Source of the DNA: Pedobacter panaciterrae
GTDB lineage: Bacteria; Bacteroidota; Bacteroidia; Sphingobacteriales; Sphingobacteriaceae
Assembly: GCF_013204795.1 (NCBI RefSeq)
Contig: NZ_JABMKW010000008.1
Location: 992,001 to 1,056,000, forward strand
DNA: 64,000 bases
Reading direction: 5' to 3'
Below the pieces are notes generated by a model. It saw only the letters and a program-made list of their open reading frames with translations. It was not told where the DNA came from and did not search any database. A program made the position numbers and the translations under genes. Below are positions 26,831 to 37,124 of the stretch, piece after piece (position 1 is the first letter of the stretch; the number at the start of each line of letters is the position of its first letter).

Positions 26831-27418
26831 ATGTTATTATATAAACAATTAAACGATGAGGAGTTGGCTGATCTCTTGAAGAAAGGAGATCATTTGGCAT
26901 ACACTGCCATCTTTGACCGTTTTTATGGTTTATTATTTGTACATGCCTGTAAGCTTTTAAACGATCAGGACGAGGCAAAAGACGTAGTTCAGGAATTATT
27001 TGAAATATTATGGACGCGTCGCGAAACCATTTCATTTGATCGTAGCCTATCTTCTTATTTATATTCGGCCATCAGGAACCGTATTATAAACCGTATTTCG
27101 CACAATGCTGTAGAAAATAAATACATCAGCTCACTGGCTGGCTTTATAGATCGCGATACCTACTTTGCAGATCATAGAATAAGGGAGGTTGAAATGAGAA
27201 AGATGATTGAACGGGAAATTTCGGCCTTACCATCTAAAATGAGAGAAGTGTTTGAACTGAGCAGGAGAGACTACCTCTCTTATAAACAGATTGCAGTTAG
27301 GCTTCAGATATCTGAACAGACCGTACGCATGCATGTGAAAAAGGCTTTACGCATACTTAGGCCCAAGTTTGATTTATTTGTTATTGCTTTTTATAGTTTG
27401 TTTTTGTACTTCATATAG
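26831..27418 (+). CDS. ECF sigma-70 factor (FecI-type)
   Basis: A 195-residue sigma factor. Region 2 includes DEAKDVVQELFEILWTRR (about 48-65) and region 4 LPSKMREVFELSRRDYLSYKQIA (about 138-160). The C-terminal hydrophobic tail FVIAFYSLFLYFI is typical of this Bacteroidota subgroup. A FecR anti-sigma gene and a SusC with an STN domain follow, the standard trans-envelope switch in which substrate binding at SusC releases the sigma factor through FecR. Confidence 0.95.
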   Translation: MLLYKQLNDEELADLLKKGDHLAYTAIFDRFYGLLFVHACKLLNDQDEAKDVVQELFEILWTRRETISFDRSLSSYLYSAIRNRIINRISHNAVENKYISSLAGFIDRDTYFADHRIREVEMRKMIEREISALPSKMREVFELSRRDYLSYKQIAVRLQISEQTVRMHVKKALRILRPKFDLFVIAFYSLFLYFI

Positions 27419-27451
27419 CGTTTGAATACCAATGCCAGATTGTTTTAAGCT

Positions 27452-27546
27452 GCCGTCATTTCGACGATAGGAGAAATCTCCTGATTATGCAAAGGTTCGC
27501 AGTTACTCCGTGGCCAAGAGATCTCTCTTTACATTCGAGATGACGG
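27452..27546. repeat. Imperfect inverted repeat, REP-like element copy 3
   Basis: The left arm begins GCCGTCATTTCGACGATAGG at 27452 and the right arm ends CATTCGAGATGACGGGC at 27546, with mismatches in the middle of the stem and a longer loop (about 36 nt) than copies 1 and 2. It lies between the sigma and anti-sigma genes and might uncouple their expression. The other bases of this 241-bp gap show nothing recognisable. Confidence 0.8.
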
Positions 27547-27659
27547 GCAGTCCGATAGCGGGATTTTATTCCTTTATCTTTTTTTTATTAAAATAAGTAC
27601 CCCATACCCCCCAGCTTTCCTGTCATAGTAGCATAAAGTATAAATACCAAATATATTGT

Positions 27660-28832
27660 ATGCATAGGGATCCCGGAGAACTGTTAGAAAAATACAAGGC
27701 CGGCAATTGCTCTGAAGAAGAAAAAGCAATTGTTGAAAGCTGGTATCTGGAATTACATTCTGGAAAGGAGGCTCCTTCACATAAAATTATTAGCAATACT
27801 AAAGACGAGGTATGGGCGGCATTGTCGGCCCAGAAGGATAAGGAATCTCAGCCTGTTCAGATAAGTAAGCTCTTACTTAAAGTTGCCAGTTGGGCAGCTG
27901 TAATCAGCATCATCGGTTTCATTGGTTTTATTTATTTAAACAAGCCAGGGAACCGCCCCTCAATAGCTGGCGTTTCAAAAAAACAAGACATCCCTCCGGG
28001 AGGTAACAAAGCATTTTTAACACTTGCCGATGGCAAAAGGATTTCATTAACCGATGCGGCTAATGGTGAGGTGGTTAAACAGGAGGGCTTGGTAATTAAT
28101 AAAACTGCAGATGGTCAGCTGGTTTACACAGTATCAGACTCTGACCTCCAGGGTAAAAATGGAGTTCAGTTATTCAATACCATAGAAACGCCCAATGGAG
28201 GAAAGTATCAGGTTAATTTGCCTGATGGCACAAGGGTTTGGCTAAATGCCGCTTCATTATTACGTTATCCAACTAAATTTAGTGGAAGTAAAAGAGTTGT
28301 TGAATTGAAAGGAGAGGGCTATTTTGAAGTAGCTAAACTACCCGGTAAAATCCCATTTATTGTTAAAAGCGAAGGACAAGAAGTAGAGGTTCTGGGAACA
28401 CACTTTAACATCAACAGTTACAAAGACGAAGGCCCAATAAAAACTACCCTTTTAGAAGGTAGTGTTCGGGTAATCCGCTCAAAATCTAATGTGAATGCGA
28501 CTGATAACAACGTATTGTTAAGGCCAGGTGAGCAGAGCGAGCTGGGTGATCAGAAAATAAATGTAAAAGAAGTGAATACGGAAAGTATTCTGGCCTGGAA
28601 AGACGGAGACTTTGTATTTGATGGCGATGATCTGAAAAGTATTATGAGAAAAGTAGCAAGATGGTATGATGTAGAAGTGATCTATAAAGGCGAGTTTGAT
28701 GATGTGAAATTTGGTGGCTTGATCTCCCGCTCAAAAAACATATCGTCGGTATTAGGAATTATGGAGTCCACAGGCAAAATACATTTTGTAATTGAAGGCA
28801 ATCGGATCACGGTATTGCGCGATAAAAAATAA
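27660..28832 (+). CDS. FecR-family anti-sigma regulator
   Basis: A 390-residue inner-membrane protein. The N-terminal cytoplasmic part (about 1-80) would bind sigma; one membrane helix lies about 82-105 (VASWAAVISIIGFIGFIYL). The periplasmic part has the FecR domain (ETPNGGKYQVNLPDGTRVWL, about 177-196, and VLGTHFNINSY) and a C-terminal STN-like DUF4974 domain (about 315-390, FDGDDLKSIMRKVARWYDVEV). It pairs with the ECF sigma factor upstream and the STN-bearing SusC downstream. Confidence 0.96.
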   Translation: MHRDPGELLEKYKAGNCSEEEKAIVESWYLELHSGKEAPSHKIISNTKDEVWAALSAQKDKESQPVQISKLLLKVASWAAVISIIGFIGFIYLNKPGNRPSIAGVSKKQDIPPGGNKAFLTLADGKRISLTDAANGEVVKQEGLVINKTADGQLVYTVSDSDLQGKNGVQLFNTIETPNGGKYQVNLPDGTRVWLNAASLLRYPTKFSGSKRVVELKGEGYFEVAKLPGKIPFIVKSEGQEVEVLGTHFNINSYKDEGPIKTTLLEGSVRVIRSKSNVNATDNNVLLRPGEQSELGDQKINVKEVNTESILAWKDGDFVFDGDDLKSIMRKVARWYDVEVIYKGEFDDVKFGGLISRSKNISSVLGIMESTGKIHFVIEGNRITVLRDKK

Positions 28833-29058
28833 ACAAGCAAATATTTATAACTAACCAAAAAAATAAACAGCATGAGAAGAAGAATGACCACACAACTTAT
28901 ACCCTGATTTGAGGTAATAAAGCCTGGAATCGGTATTATGCTGTAACAACCAGGCCAAGCCTAAAAAACCGGAAGTGCTTCGAACCACTCCCGGTAAAAA
29001 ATGGCTGGGATTACCCTCCAAGAGTTATTTTTTCGTTAAACCCCAACTAAACAAATGT

Positions 29059-32000
29059 ATGAACTTTTACAAACAATCTGTATGTAAGCCGCGGAGCTTT
29101 GTACCTAAATTTCTGCTGATTATGAATTCTGCTTTACGCAGATTTAAAGAGACAGATCATAGTAAACTAATTATGAGAGTTAAGATTACTACAATTTTAC
29201 TAATCACCCTCTTTTTGCAGATTGCCCAGGCAAGTAAGGCTCAACGTATCACCTTTTCAAAAAAGAATGCCAGTCTGCAACAATTGTTTAAAGAAATCCG
29301 TAAACAAAGTGGATACGATTTCTTTTACAATCTGGAAGATATAAAGAAAGCGAAAAGAGTAGATATTTCAGTTAACAATGAAACGCTTGAAGAAGTATTA
29401 AAACGCTGTTTTGAGGGGCAACCTTTTACTTATATGTTTAAGGACAAAACGGTGATCATTAAAGATAATGTGGCCGATATTATACCAGCCAAAAGTACTT
29501 CGGTTCAAAAATTAGAACTTAAAGGAAAGGTTACTGACGAAAAGGGCGGGCCATTGCCTGGTGTTAATATAAAACTTAAAGGAAGTAATACTGGTACCAT
29601 AACAGATGGTGATGGTAATTATGCGCTGACCTTGCCTGATGGAACGGGAACGCTTGTATTTAGCTTTATTGGCTTTGCACAACAGGAAATTCCTGTAAAT
29701 AACCGTACCTCCATTAATGTGGTGTTAAAAGAAGAAAGCAGCGCGCTTTCTGAGATTGTGGTGGTAGGTTATGGCACACAAAAGAAAGTGAACCTCACCG
29801 GGGCTGTAAGTAATGTTACGGGTACAGAGTTAACCACCAGGCAGGCACCAAACACAACCTCTTTATTACAAGGCAGAATGCCGGGTGTGCAGGTAACACA
29901 GAATTCTGGTCAGCCGGGAGCAGAGAGTGCAACTATACAAATTCGTGGTCAGGGTACTTTTAGTGGTGCAGGCAATGATCCACTTATCCTGATAGATGGT
30001 GTAGAAGGTAATTTAAATAATGTAAACCCAAATCAGATAGAAAGTATCTCTGTATTAAAGGATGCTGCTTCGGCAGCAATTTATGGTTCCAGGGCTGCAA
30101 ATGGGGTGGTTTTGGTAACCACCAAAGCTGGTAAAGCAGGAAGATTAAATGTTGACTATAGCTATAATTATGGCAGTCAGAGGGCCACTTCTATCTATGA
30201 CAGGATTACCAATTCTGTTGAATTTATGGAATTGCTTAATAAAGCAATTGCGCACACCGGTACAAGTGCCAACCAAATCTATACCCCCGATCAGATTGAG
30301 CAATACCGCCAGGGTGCCATTACAAATCCTGCACAATACCCAAGTTACGACTGGATGGATGCGATTTTTCGCACAGCTCCAATGCAACAGCATTATGTGA
30401 GTGTTAATGGTGGTAAGGAAGGAACAACGTATAATTTTGGTGCCGGCTATCTTGATCAGGATGGTATCCTTATAGCAACCGGTTATAAAAGATATGATGC
30501 ACAGTTTAACTTTAAAACAAGTTTGAACAATAAAGTCACTTTCGGAACCAACATTGCTTTTTCTAAAGGAGACCGGAATGAGACTGCATTGAATAATAAT
30601 TTTGATGGAAATTCGACAGAAGACCAGATTTTAAGTGCCTTAGCTGCTCACCCTACATTTACACCAAAACTTCCGGATGGAAGTGGAAGATATGCTGCTA
30701 AAGCCTTTATTCAGGAAGGAGGAAATAAGAATCCGGTGGCCACGGCAGAAAATGGCGGAAGGTATATCAAGAACTATTATACACTGGCATCTGCATTTCT
30801 TGATGTAGATATTCTTCCTGGATTAAAAGGAGAGATTAAAGGCGCAGTAAAATATAATGATAAGCAAACGAAGGTACATGTTGTTGGTGTACCGGGATAT
30901 ATGTTCCTGCCGGATGCAAGCGGACAATACCTGTACAATACACAATGGAACGGAACCGTAGGTGAAAATAACCTGACCGTTCGAAACGAAAAGGATGTTC
31001 AGTATACTGTATTCGGAACATTAAATTATACCAAAACCTTTAATGAAGTACATAACTTCTCTGCGTTATTGGGAGGAAGTCAGGAAACTTTTCGCTACGA
31101 TCGTTTACAGGGCTTTAAAAGAAATGCCCCTTCTGATGATTTGATCGAACTTGGGTCTTATTCTCCGGGTGGACAGCTGGCCGATGGTTATGCTTATCAA
31201 TGGGCACTACAATCGCTATTTGGAAGGATCAATTACAATTACAAGGAGAAATATTTGCTGGAAGGAAACTTCCGTTATGACGGTTCTTCACGTTTTCCGA
31301 AAGGAAACAAATGGGGATTTTTTCCATCTGCTTCTGCCGGATGGAGAATTTCGCAGGAAGACTTCCTGAAATCTGTTGATTGGGTGGATAACCTAAAAGC
31401 GCGGGTATCATGGGGACAGGTTGGGAACCAGAATGTTAATCGATCGCTTGGTGGTGAATCAATGCCTTATCCATATCAGGATGTTTTGAATCCGGTTTTA
31501 TACAATATTGGAGGCTCTTTACAGCAAGGGGTAACCCGAACCGATCTGATTAATAGAAATATTACCTGGGAAACAACTACGGTAACCGATATAGGTCTGG
31601 ATTTCAGTTTATTTAAATCATCGTTGTTTGGTAGCGTAGACTGGTATTCTAAAAACACAACGGATATTTTGAGGCCACTTCAGGTGCCTGATTTTATAGG
31701 CGTTGCCGGTCCAACAGTAAACCTTGGCGAAATGAACAACACTGGTTTCGAAGTCTCGCTGGGATACGAAAACAAGATCAATGATTTTCATTACAAAGTG
31801 CAGGGGAATTTTGAGACCTACAAAAATAAGGTAGTGAAATATGGTGCGCGTGAAATTAATGGCGGCAATGGAACGATCAATCAGGAAGGGCTGCCTTATA
31901 ACTCTTATTTTATGTATGTATTTGATGGCATCTATCAAAATCAGGTCGAAATTGACAATGGTCCAACTCCACTTGTTAAACCTAAACCTGGCGACATGAA

Positions 32001-32562
32001 ATACAAAGATGTAAGTGGGCCAAATGGTGTTCCTGATGGCAAAATTACTACAGATGACAGAATGGTTGTTGGAGGGGCTTTCCCTAAATTTAATTACGGA
32101 CTAAGCTTCAACGCTGATTATAAAAACTTTGACCTGAGTTTCTTCTTCCAGGGAGTTCAAGGCCGTAAGATCTATGTTAAAGAATGGGGAATTGCGCCAT
32201 TCAGACAAGCAGGGCCGCCGCCTACGTTCTGGAGAAATGCCTGGGATGGAGAAGGTACATCAAATACCATCCCTCATATTTTCAACGAAAATTATACGCC
32301 TAATACTCAGGTTTCTGACTGGTGGTTACAGGATGCTTCTTATTTGAGGTTAAAGAATTTTCAGCTGGGTTACAGCTTCCCGGCCAAGCTAATTAACAGA
32401 GCTAAAATTAAGGCACTAAGATTATATGTATCTGGAGACAATCTGCTAACATTTAGCGACTTTTTTAAAGGGAGCGATCCTGAACGGGCAGCAGCCAGTG
32501 GCCGGGCAGCAATTTACCCCCAGGCTAAAATTTATTCATTCGGTGTGAAAGTAACACTATAA
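29059..32562 (+). CDS. SusC/RagA TonB-linked transporter with STN signalling domain
   Basis: ATG 29059 (MNFYKQSVCKP) matches the usual start of these proteins better than the frame's first codon at 28975; the product is 1167 residues. The order is signal region, STN domain (about 65-115, ASLQQLFKEIRKQSGYDFFY), CarboxypepD_reg-like domain (about 150-235), plug (SEIVVVGYGTQKKVNLTGAV; IRGQGTFSGAGNDPLILIDG) and beta barrel ending YSFGVKVTL. The STN domain contacts FecR, so this transporter both imports glycan and signals its presence. The SusD gene follows after 11 bp. Confidence 0.95.
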   Translation: MNFYKQSVCKPRSFVPKFLLIMNSALRRFKETDHSKLIMRVKITTILLITLFLQIAQASKAQRITFSKKNASLQQLFKEIRKQSGYDFFYNLEDIKKAKRVDISVNNETLEEVLKRCFEGQPFTYMFKDKTVIIKDNVADIIPAKSTSVQKLELKGKVTDEKGGPLPGVNIKLKGSNTGTITDGDGNYALTLPDGTGTLVFSFIGFAQQEIPVNNRTSINVVLKEESSALSEIVVVGYGTQKKVNLTGAVSNVTGTELTTRQAPNTTSLLQGRMPGVQVTQNSGQPGAESATIQIRGQGTFSGAGNDPLILIDGVEGNLNNVNPNQIESISVLKDAASAAIYGSRAANGVVLVTTKAGKAGRLNVDYSYNYGSQRATSIYDRITNSVEFMELLNKAIAHTGTSANQIYTPDQIEQYRQGAITNPAQYPSYDWMDAIFRTAPMQQHYVSVNGGKEGTTYNFGAGYLDQDGILIATGYKRYDAQFNFKTSLNNKVTFGTNIAFSKGDRNETALNNNFDGNSTEDQILSALAAHPTFTPKLPDGSGRYAAKAFIQEGGNKNPVATAENGGRYIKNYYTLASAFLDVDILPGLKGEIKGAVKYNDKQTKVHVVGVPGYMFLPDASGQYLYNTQWNGTVGENNLTVRNEKDVQYTVFGTLNYTKTFNEVHNFSALLGGSQETFRYDRLQGFKRNAPSDDLIELGSYSPGGQLADGYAYQWALQSLFGRINYNYKEKYLLEGNFRYDGSSRFPKGNKWGFFPSASAGWRISQEDFLKSVDWVDNLKARVSWGQVGNQNVNRSLGGESMPYPYQDVLNPVLYNIGGSLQQGVTRTDLINRNITWETTTVTDIGLDFSLFKSSLFGSVDWYSKNTTDILRPLQVPDFIGVAGPTVNLGEMNNTGFEVSLGYENKINDFHYKVQGNFETYKNKVVKYGAREINGGNGTINQEGLPYNSYFMYVFDGIYQNQVEIDNGPTPLVKPKPGDMKYKDVSGPNGVPDGKITTDDRMVVGGAFPKFNYGLSFNADYKNFDLSFFFQGVQGRKIYVKEWGIAPFRQAGPPPTFWRNAWDGEGTSNTIPHIFNENYTPNTQVSDWWLQDASYLRLKNFQLGYSFPAKLINRAKIKALRLYVSGDNLLTFSDFFKGSDPERAAASGRAAIYPQAKIYSFGVKVTL

Positions 32563-32573
32563 TCATTGATGTT

Positions 32574-34040
32574 ATGAAGACTATATATATAAAAACAATG
32601 CTTCTGATGATGTTGAGCACAATGGTGTTTTCATGTAAGAAGACTTTAGATACAGATCCGCTTTCTAATCCCAATTCCGAAAATTTTTGGAAAACAGAAG
32701 GAGAGGCCAATAAGGCACTTATAGCTTGCTATTATAAGCTTAAAGAACCAATTATTTCCAATGGGGCAGGGCAAAGCGGTAATTTCCTTTACTGGGAAGC
32801 GCTGTCTGACAATGCGTCCAATACCTCTAATTACGAAGCATTTGATATTGTAATGAGGGGAGAGCATAATTCTGCGACAACAGGAATTGTGAGTAAATCT
32901 TTTACTTTTGGTTTTCAGGGAATTGCTTATTGTAATTATTTTCTGGACAACATAGACCGTGTTAGTGTAATTACAGATGTTGTACGGAACAAAATGAAAG
33001 GCGAGGCTTTGTTTCTAAGGGCTTTTTACTATAATGATCTTACCCAGCTTTATGGAGATTTGCCACTTATTTTGAAACCAGCTACATTGGATGGCGATTT
33101 TTTGAAAACACCCAGATCACCTAAAACCGAGGTAGTTGCCCAGATCCTGAAAGATCTTGATTTGGCCATTTCTTACTTGCCAGCAACTGCATTTAGTGAC
33201 GGCCGTGCAGTAAAAGGTTCAGCAATAGCGCTTAAAACCAGGGTGCTGTTAAATAATCAACGATATGGTGAGGCGGCTGATGCAGCCTGGACATTAATTG
33301 GTGATGCCGGTAATCCGTTTAGGCTTTCTGATAATTATGCAGGTATATTTTTTGGTAATCAAATTAACAACAAAGAGATCATGTTCTCTGTGCAATTTAA
33401 AGCCCCAGATGATTATCACTCTTTGGATCAGGTTATTGGTGGGCGTATGTCGGTATTTCCAACGGTAGAACTGAAGAATGCTTATGAGCCAAATGATCCG
33501 CGCAGAAAGATGACCATTTTTGAAGCGGGGGATCCGTGGGCATACAATCCGGGAGGCTTTAAACAAGCTGGAAGTACGGCTGAAGGACAAATTCCTTATA
33601 CCACTATGGCCTTTAAAAAATGGGTAAATCCTGCTATAAATAATGCATCTGGTGCTACATTGAGTGATCAGCATATGGTTAAAATCCGCTATGCCGATCT
33701 GTTGCTGATGTATGCTGAGGCCATGTTTGAAAATGGGCAAGGTGCTGACCCGCGTGCTTTAAAGGCATTGAATGATGTAAGGGCAAGACCTGGAGTTAAT
33801 ATGCCGGCACAGCTTGTGCTGACCCGTGAAATCATTAGAAACGAGCGTAGAGTAGAACTTGCCTTTGAGGGTTTACGGTACAACGATTTAATCAGATGGA
33901 AAATAGCAGATCAGGTTATCCCTCAGGTAGCTTATGATGCCAAAGGAACAAAGAGAAAGTTTAAGTCTTACCTTTTTCCGATTCCATTGAGCCAAATGGA
34001 TATTATGAAAGCCGTGTGGACACAGAATCCAAACTTTTAG
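32574..34040 (+). CDS. RagB/SusD-family lipoprotein
   Basis: A 488-residue lipoprotein with lipobox VFSC (Cys21) and the SusD pattern: LDTDPLSNPNSENFWKTE near the start, TPR-like helices, and a C-terminal RNERRVELAFEGLRYNDLIRW plus LFPIPLSQMD. It caps the SusC barrel at the outer membrane. The next gene starts 3 bp after its stop, indicating a tight operon. Confidence 0.95.
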   Translation: MKTIYIKTMLLMMLSTMVFSCKKTLDTDPLSNPNSENFWKTEGEANKALIACYYKLKEPIISNGAGQSGNFLYWEALSDNASNTSNYEAFDIVMRGEHNSATTGIVSKSFTFGFQGIAYCNYFLDNIDRVSVITDVVRNKMKGEALFLRAFYYNDLTQLYGDLPLILKPATLDGDFLKTPRSPKTEVVAQILKDLDLAISYLPATAFSDGRAVKGSAIALKTRVLLNNQRYGEAADAAWTLIGDAGNPFRLSDNYAGIFFGNQINNKEIMFSVQFKAPDDYHSLDQVIGGRMSVFPTVELKNAYEPNDPRRKMTIFEAGDPWAYNPGGFKQAGSTAEGQIPYTTMAFKKWVNPAINNASGATLSDQHMVKIRYADLLLMYAEAMFENGQGADPRALKALNDVRARPGVNMPAQLVLTREIIRNERRVELAFEGLRYNDLIRWKIADQVIPQVAYDAKGTKRKFKSYLFPIPLSQMDIMKAVWTQNPNF

Positions 34041-34043
34041 GTA

Positions 34044-36329
34044 GTGCGTAGTCTGTGGGCCATGTTTCTGATCCTGTTCTGTTTTGCTCAAAAAAGTAAG
34101 GCACAGGAAATATATTCAGGAAGATATAAAGCTGTTTTCGCAACTGCGCCTAAAAAGGTCCCAACGTCAAAAACTCCAGATGGTCCGTTGGCGGGAAATG
34201 GAGATATTGGGCTTACCCTTGGTGGTAGCCCTGATAAATTGTTGTTCTACTTAGGTAAAAATGATTTCTGGCGGGCATATCCGGTTTATCCCGGAGGAGG
34301 TATTGCTTTGCCAGGATGGTTGGAAGTTCATATTAGCGCCCTTAAGGGCGCTAATTATTATGCAGAACAAATTCAGGACAGGGCCTTAATTGCGGGAAAG
34401 TTTACGAAGGATGATCTTACAGTAATCCTTAACTCCTGGGTATCGGCTACAACGAATACGGTGATTGCAGAATTTACAGCAAATAAGGCCTTTACAATGA
34501 ACCTTGCCTTAAATGCTACTGAAGGAAATACCTCTGTAAACACAAAAGGTATTAATGGAGATGTGATTTGGGTAACCCGCTCTTTCGAGAATACTCCATT
34601 ACTGGAATGGCCTTCGTATGTTGCTATCGCACTAAAAGTACTGGGCGGAAAAGTTGAGAAAGATGGGACGCTTAATATGAAAGCCAACCAGAAACTCACC
34701 CTATCTGTTACCATGTATACCAATTACGATAAAAATGATTGGAAGGAAAAGACGATCCAAGAGGCGCAGTCTACAACACAAAATTCAATTGCGGCCATAA
34801 AGAAAGAACATGAGGGCTGGTGGAAGGATTTTTGGAGCCGCTCAAACGTTCAAATTGGCGACTCCTTAATTGAGAAGTATTATTATGCTTCACAATATCT
34901 GTTCGGATCTACTTCAAGAGGGAATAAATTTGCTCCCGGTATCTGGGGACCATTTATAACCAGGGATTCATCCTCATGGGGAGGGGATTATCATTTAAAT
35001 TATAACTACCAGGCTCCCTATTGGGCTGCATATTCGTCCAATTACATAGATCAGACGGCTAATTTCGATCAGCCCTTATTGGATTATATGGAAAAGGGAA
35101 AACAACACGCCCAGGAATTACTTCATATTAAAGGGATTTATTATCCCGTTGGAATAGGCCCTAAGGGATTGGTAACTACCCGCTGGCCGCTTACTCCGGA
35201 TGAAATGGAAAAAAGATATGCGACAAAGGAGAATACCATTGATGGAGGATATAAATTTTTAGGCCAAAAGATCAACGCTGTTTTTAGTGTAGGGAATATG
35301 CTGATGCGTTTTTACAGTACTTATGACACCGCTTATGCCCAAAAAGTTTATCCTTATATGCTGGAATGTGCTGATTTTTGGGAGGATTATTTAAAGTTTG
35401 AGAACGGGCGTTATGTGATTTATATGGATCATTATGGTGAGGTGATGCCAAACCTTAAAAATAAGGGGAAATGGCGAGATCAATTGGGCGATTTTAATTC
35501 GACACTTTCTGTTGGCCTTGTGAAAATGTTATTTAAGGGAATCATTGATGTAAGTAGCTTTTTAAAAGTCGACCCTGAAAGGGTAGATAAATGGCAGCAT
35601 ATTGTAAAACATATAAGTGATTTTACTGTGGGTGAAGTAGATGGTAAACTGAGCTTAAAAGAAGTTGAAAAGAGCCCTTCGGTCAGGCATAGCCGTATTT
35701 CCGGTTTGGCACGGGTTTCTATCCATGGGTTGATACTTCCGGGTGGTGTATGTGGCCCTAAAACGGATTCAGCTTTTAACCAGATCCTGCTTAGTGATGT
35801 AAGCAGATGGAAGGAAAGAATGAAAGCTCCGGGTGAATGGGCAAATACGCTGGGTAATGGAATTGAAACCTGTTTTCCTGCCGCGGTAAGGGTTGGATAT
35901 GATTCTGATGAAATTATTAAACAGCTGAAAGACCGGATTGCACTGCAATCGCTTCCAAATCTGTGGATCACTGCTGATGGTGGAGGGACAGAAACCCTTG
36001 CCGCGGTTCCATTAACGATAAACGAAATGATGATGCAGAGTTATGAACAGGTGATCAGAATATTTCCAAACTGGAACAAGGCTAAAGATGCAAGCTTTGA
36101 GCAATTGCGGGCCTATGGTGCTTTCTTAGTAAGCAGCCGCCTGAAAAATGGCAAAATTGAATATGTTAAACTAGTAAGCGAGGCGGGTAGACCATGCAGT
36201 ATAGACAACCCTTGGTTGGGAAAAAAAGTGCAGTTAATCAGGAACGGGCAGAAGGTAGAGGTGTTAGCTGGTAAAACATTTACGTTTGATACAAAAAGAG
36301 GCGAACAGCTGGAGCTAACAATAATATGA
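34044..36329 (+). CDS. GH95/GH65-like (alpha/alpha)6-barrel glycoside hydrolase
   Basis: A 761-residue secreted protein. GTG 34044 is chosen because it puts an Arg ahead of the hydrophobic signal core (cleavage near KSKAQ); ATG 34062 is possible but lacks a positive N-terminus. The early segment PDGPLAGNGDIGLTLGG and the beta-rich N-terminal domain, then SSWGGDYHLNYNYQAPYW (about 310-327) in a helical toroid, resemble GH95-like enzymes (alpha-L-fucosidase and alpha-L-galactosidase type). The match is at fold level only, so the sugar is uncertain. It is co-transcribed with SusD and overlaps the ThuA gene by 4 bp. Confidence 0.75.
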   Translation: MRSLWAMFLILFCFAQKSKAQEIYSGRYKAVFATAPKKVPTSKTPDGPLAGNGDIGLTLGGSPDKLLFYLGKNDFWRAYPVYPGGGIALPGWLEVHISALKGANYYAEQIQDRALIAGKFTKDDLTVILNSWVSATTNTVIAEFTANKAFTMNLALNATEGNTSVNTKGINGDVIWVTRSFENTPLLEWPSYVAIALKVLGGKVEKDGTLNMKANQKLTLSVTMYTNYDKNDWKEKTIQEAQSTTQNSIAAIKKEHEGWWKDFWSRSNVQIGDSLIEKYYYASQYLFGSTSRGNKFAPGIWGPFITRDSSSWGGDYHLNYNYQAPYWAAYSSNYIDQTANFDQPLLDYMEKGKQHAQELLHIKGIYYPVGIGPKGLVTTRWPLTPDEMEKRYATKENTIDGGYKFLGQKINAVFSVGNMLMRFYSTYDTAYAQKVYPYMLECADFWEDYLKFENGRYVIYMDHYGEVMPNLKNKGKWRDQLGDFNSTLSVGLVKMLFKGIIDVSSFLKVDPERVDKWQHIVKHISDFTVGEVDGKLSLKEVEKSPSVRHSRISGLARVSIHGLILPGGVCGPKTDSAFNQILLSDVSRWKERMKAPGEWANTLGNGIETCFPAAVRVGYDSDEIIKQLKDRIALQSLPNLWITADGGGTETLAAVPLTINEMMMQSYEQVIRIFPNWNKAKDASFEQLRAYGAFLVSSRLKNGKIEYVKLVSEAGRPCSIDNPWLGKKVQLIRNGQKVEVLAGKTFTFDTKRGEQLELTII

Positions 36330-37069
36330 AAATTATGAAATCAATGAGAATGACCATCCTGCTATGTATCATTAGTATAGCTTGTTTTGCACAGAAGAAG
36401 ATACACATCCTGGTCATTACAGGCGGGCATGGTTTTAAGCAGGAGCCGTTTTATCATATGTTTGATTCATTAAGCAAGAATATTAGCTATGACAAACTGG
36501 AACAACCTGCAGCCAATGAGCTGATCGCCTCTCCGGCTGTTGATAAGTATGATGCCCTGGTTTTTTACGATATGTACAATTCCATTACTTCTGTACAAAA
36601 ACAGGCTTATATGCATTTGTTGAACAAGGGAAAGGCAATGATATTTTTGCATCATTCTTTGGTATCTTATCAGGATTGGGATGAGTTTCAGAAGATCATT
36701 GGAGGTAAATATTATGAGCAGGCAACCGTTGTAAAAGGGGATACCATAAAATCAAGCTACCAGCACGATGTTATTATACCCGTAAAAATTGAAGACCATA
36801 AGCATCCTGTTACCAAAGGGCTTAAAGATTTCGAGATTTACGATGAAGTATATGGCCATTTTGGTACTCAGCCAAACATCAGACCCCTGCTTAGTACTAC
36901 TCATCCAGGGAGTTCACATGATATCGCATGGATTAATACCTATGGACAAGCAGATGTATTGTTCATCCAACTAGGACATGGGCCGGAAGCCTTTGGAAAT
37001 CCCAATTACAGGAAGTTGCTACTGCAGGGCATTGAATGGTCGGTATTGCGGCATAGAAAAAAATCCTGA
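36326..37069 (+). CDS. ThuA-like domain protein, secreted
   Basis: A 247-residue protein with a signal peptide (cleavage near ACFAQ). ILVITGGHGFKQEPFYHMFDSL and the following ALVFYDMYN and AMIFLHHSL match the ThuA (trehalose-utilisation-type) glutamine-amidotransferase-like fold. The biochemical role of ThuA proteins is poorly defined; they recur in sugar-degradation loci. The start overlaps the preceding hydrolase stop (ATGA), so translation is probably coupled. Confidence 0.88.
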   Translation: MKIMKSMRMTILLCIISIACFAQKKIHILVITGGHGFKQEPFYHMFDSLSKNISYDKLEQPAANELIASPAVDKYDALVFYDMYNSITSVQKQAYMHLLNKGKAMIFLHHSLVSYQDWDEFQKIIGGKYYEQATVVKGDTIKSSYQHDVIIPVKIEDHKHPVTKGLKDFEIYDEVYGHFGTQPNIRPLLSTTHPGSSHDIAWINTYGQADVLFIQLGHGPEAFGNPNYRKLLLQGIEWSVLRHRKKS

Positions 37070-37124
37070 AATGAAAACTATTTAGTCTGTTGTTGGTTTA
37101 TAAGGTACATTAGGAGAGCAAATT

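Noticed and set aside
35480..35971. Minus-strand frame of 163 codons within the GH95-like gene
   Set aside because: Ser/Leu-rich shadow frame with no start context or recognisable domain.
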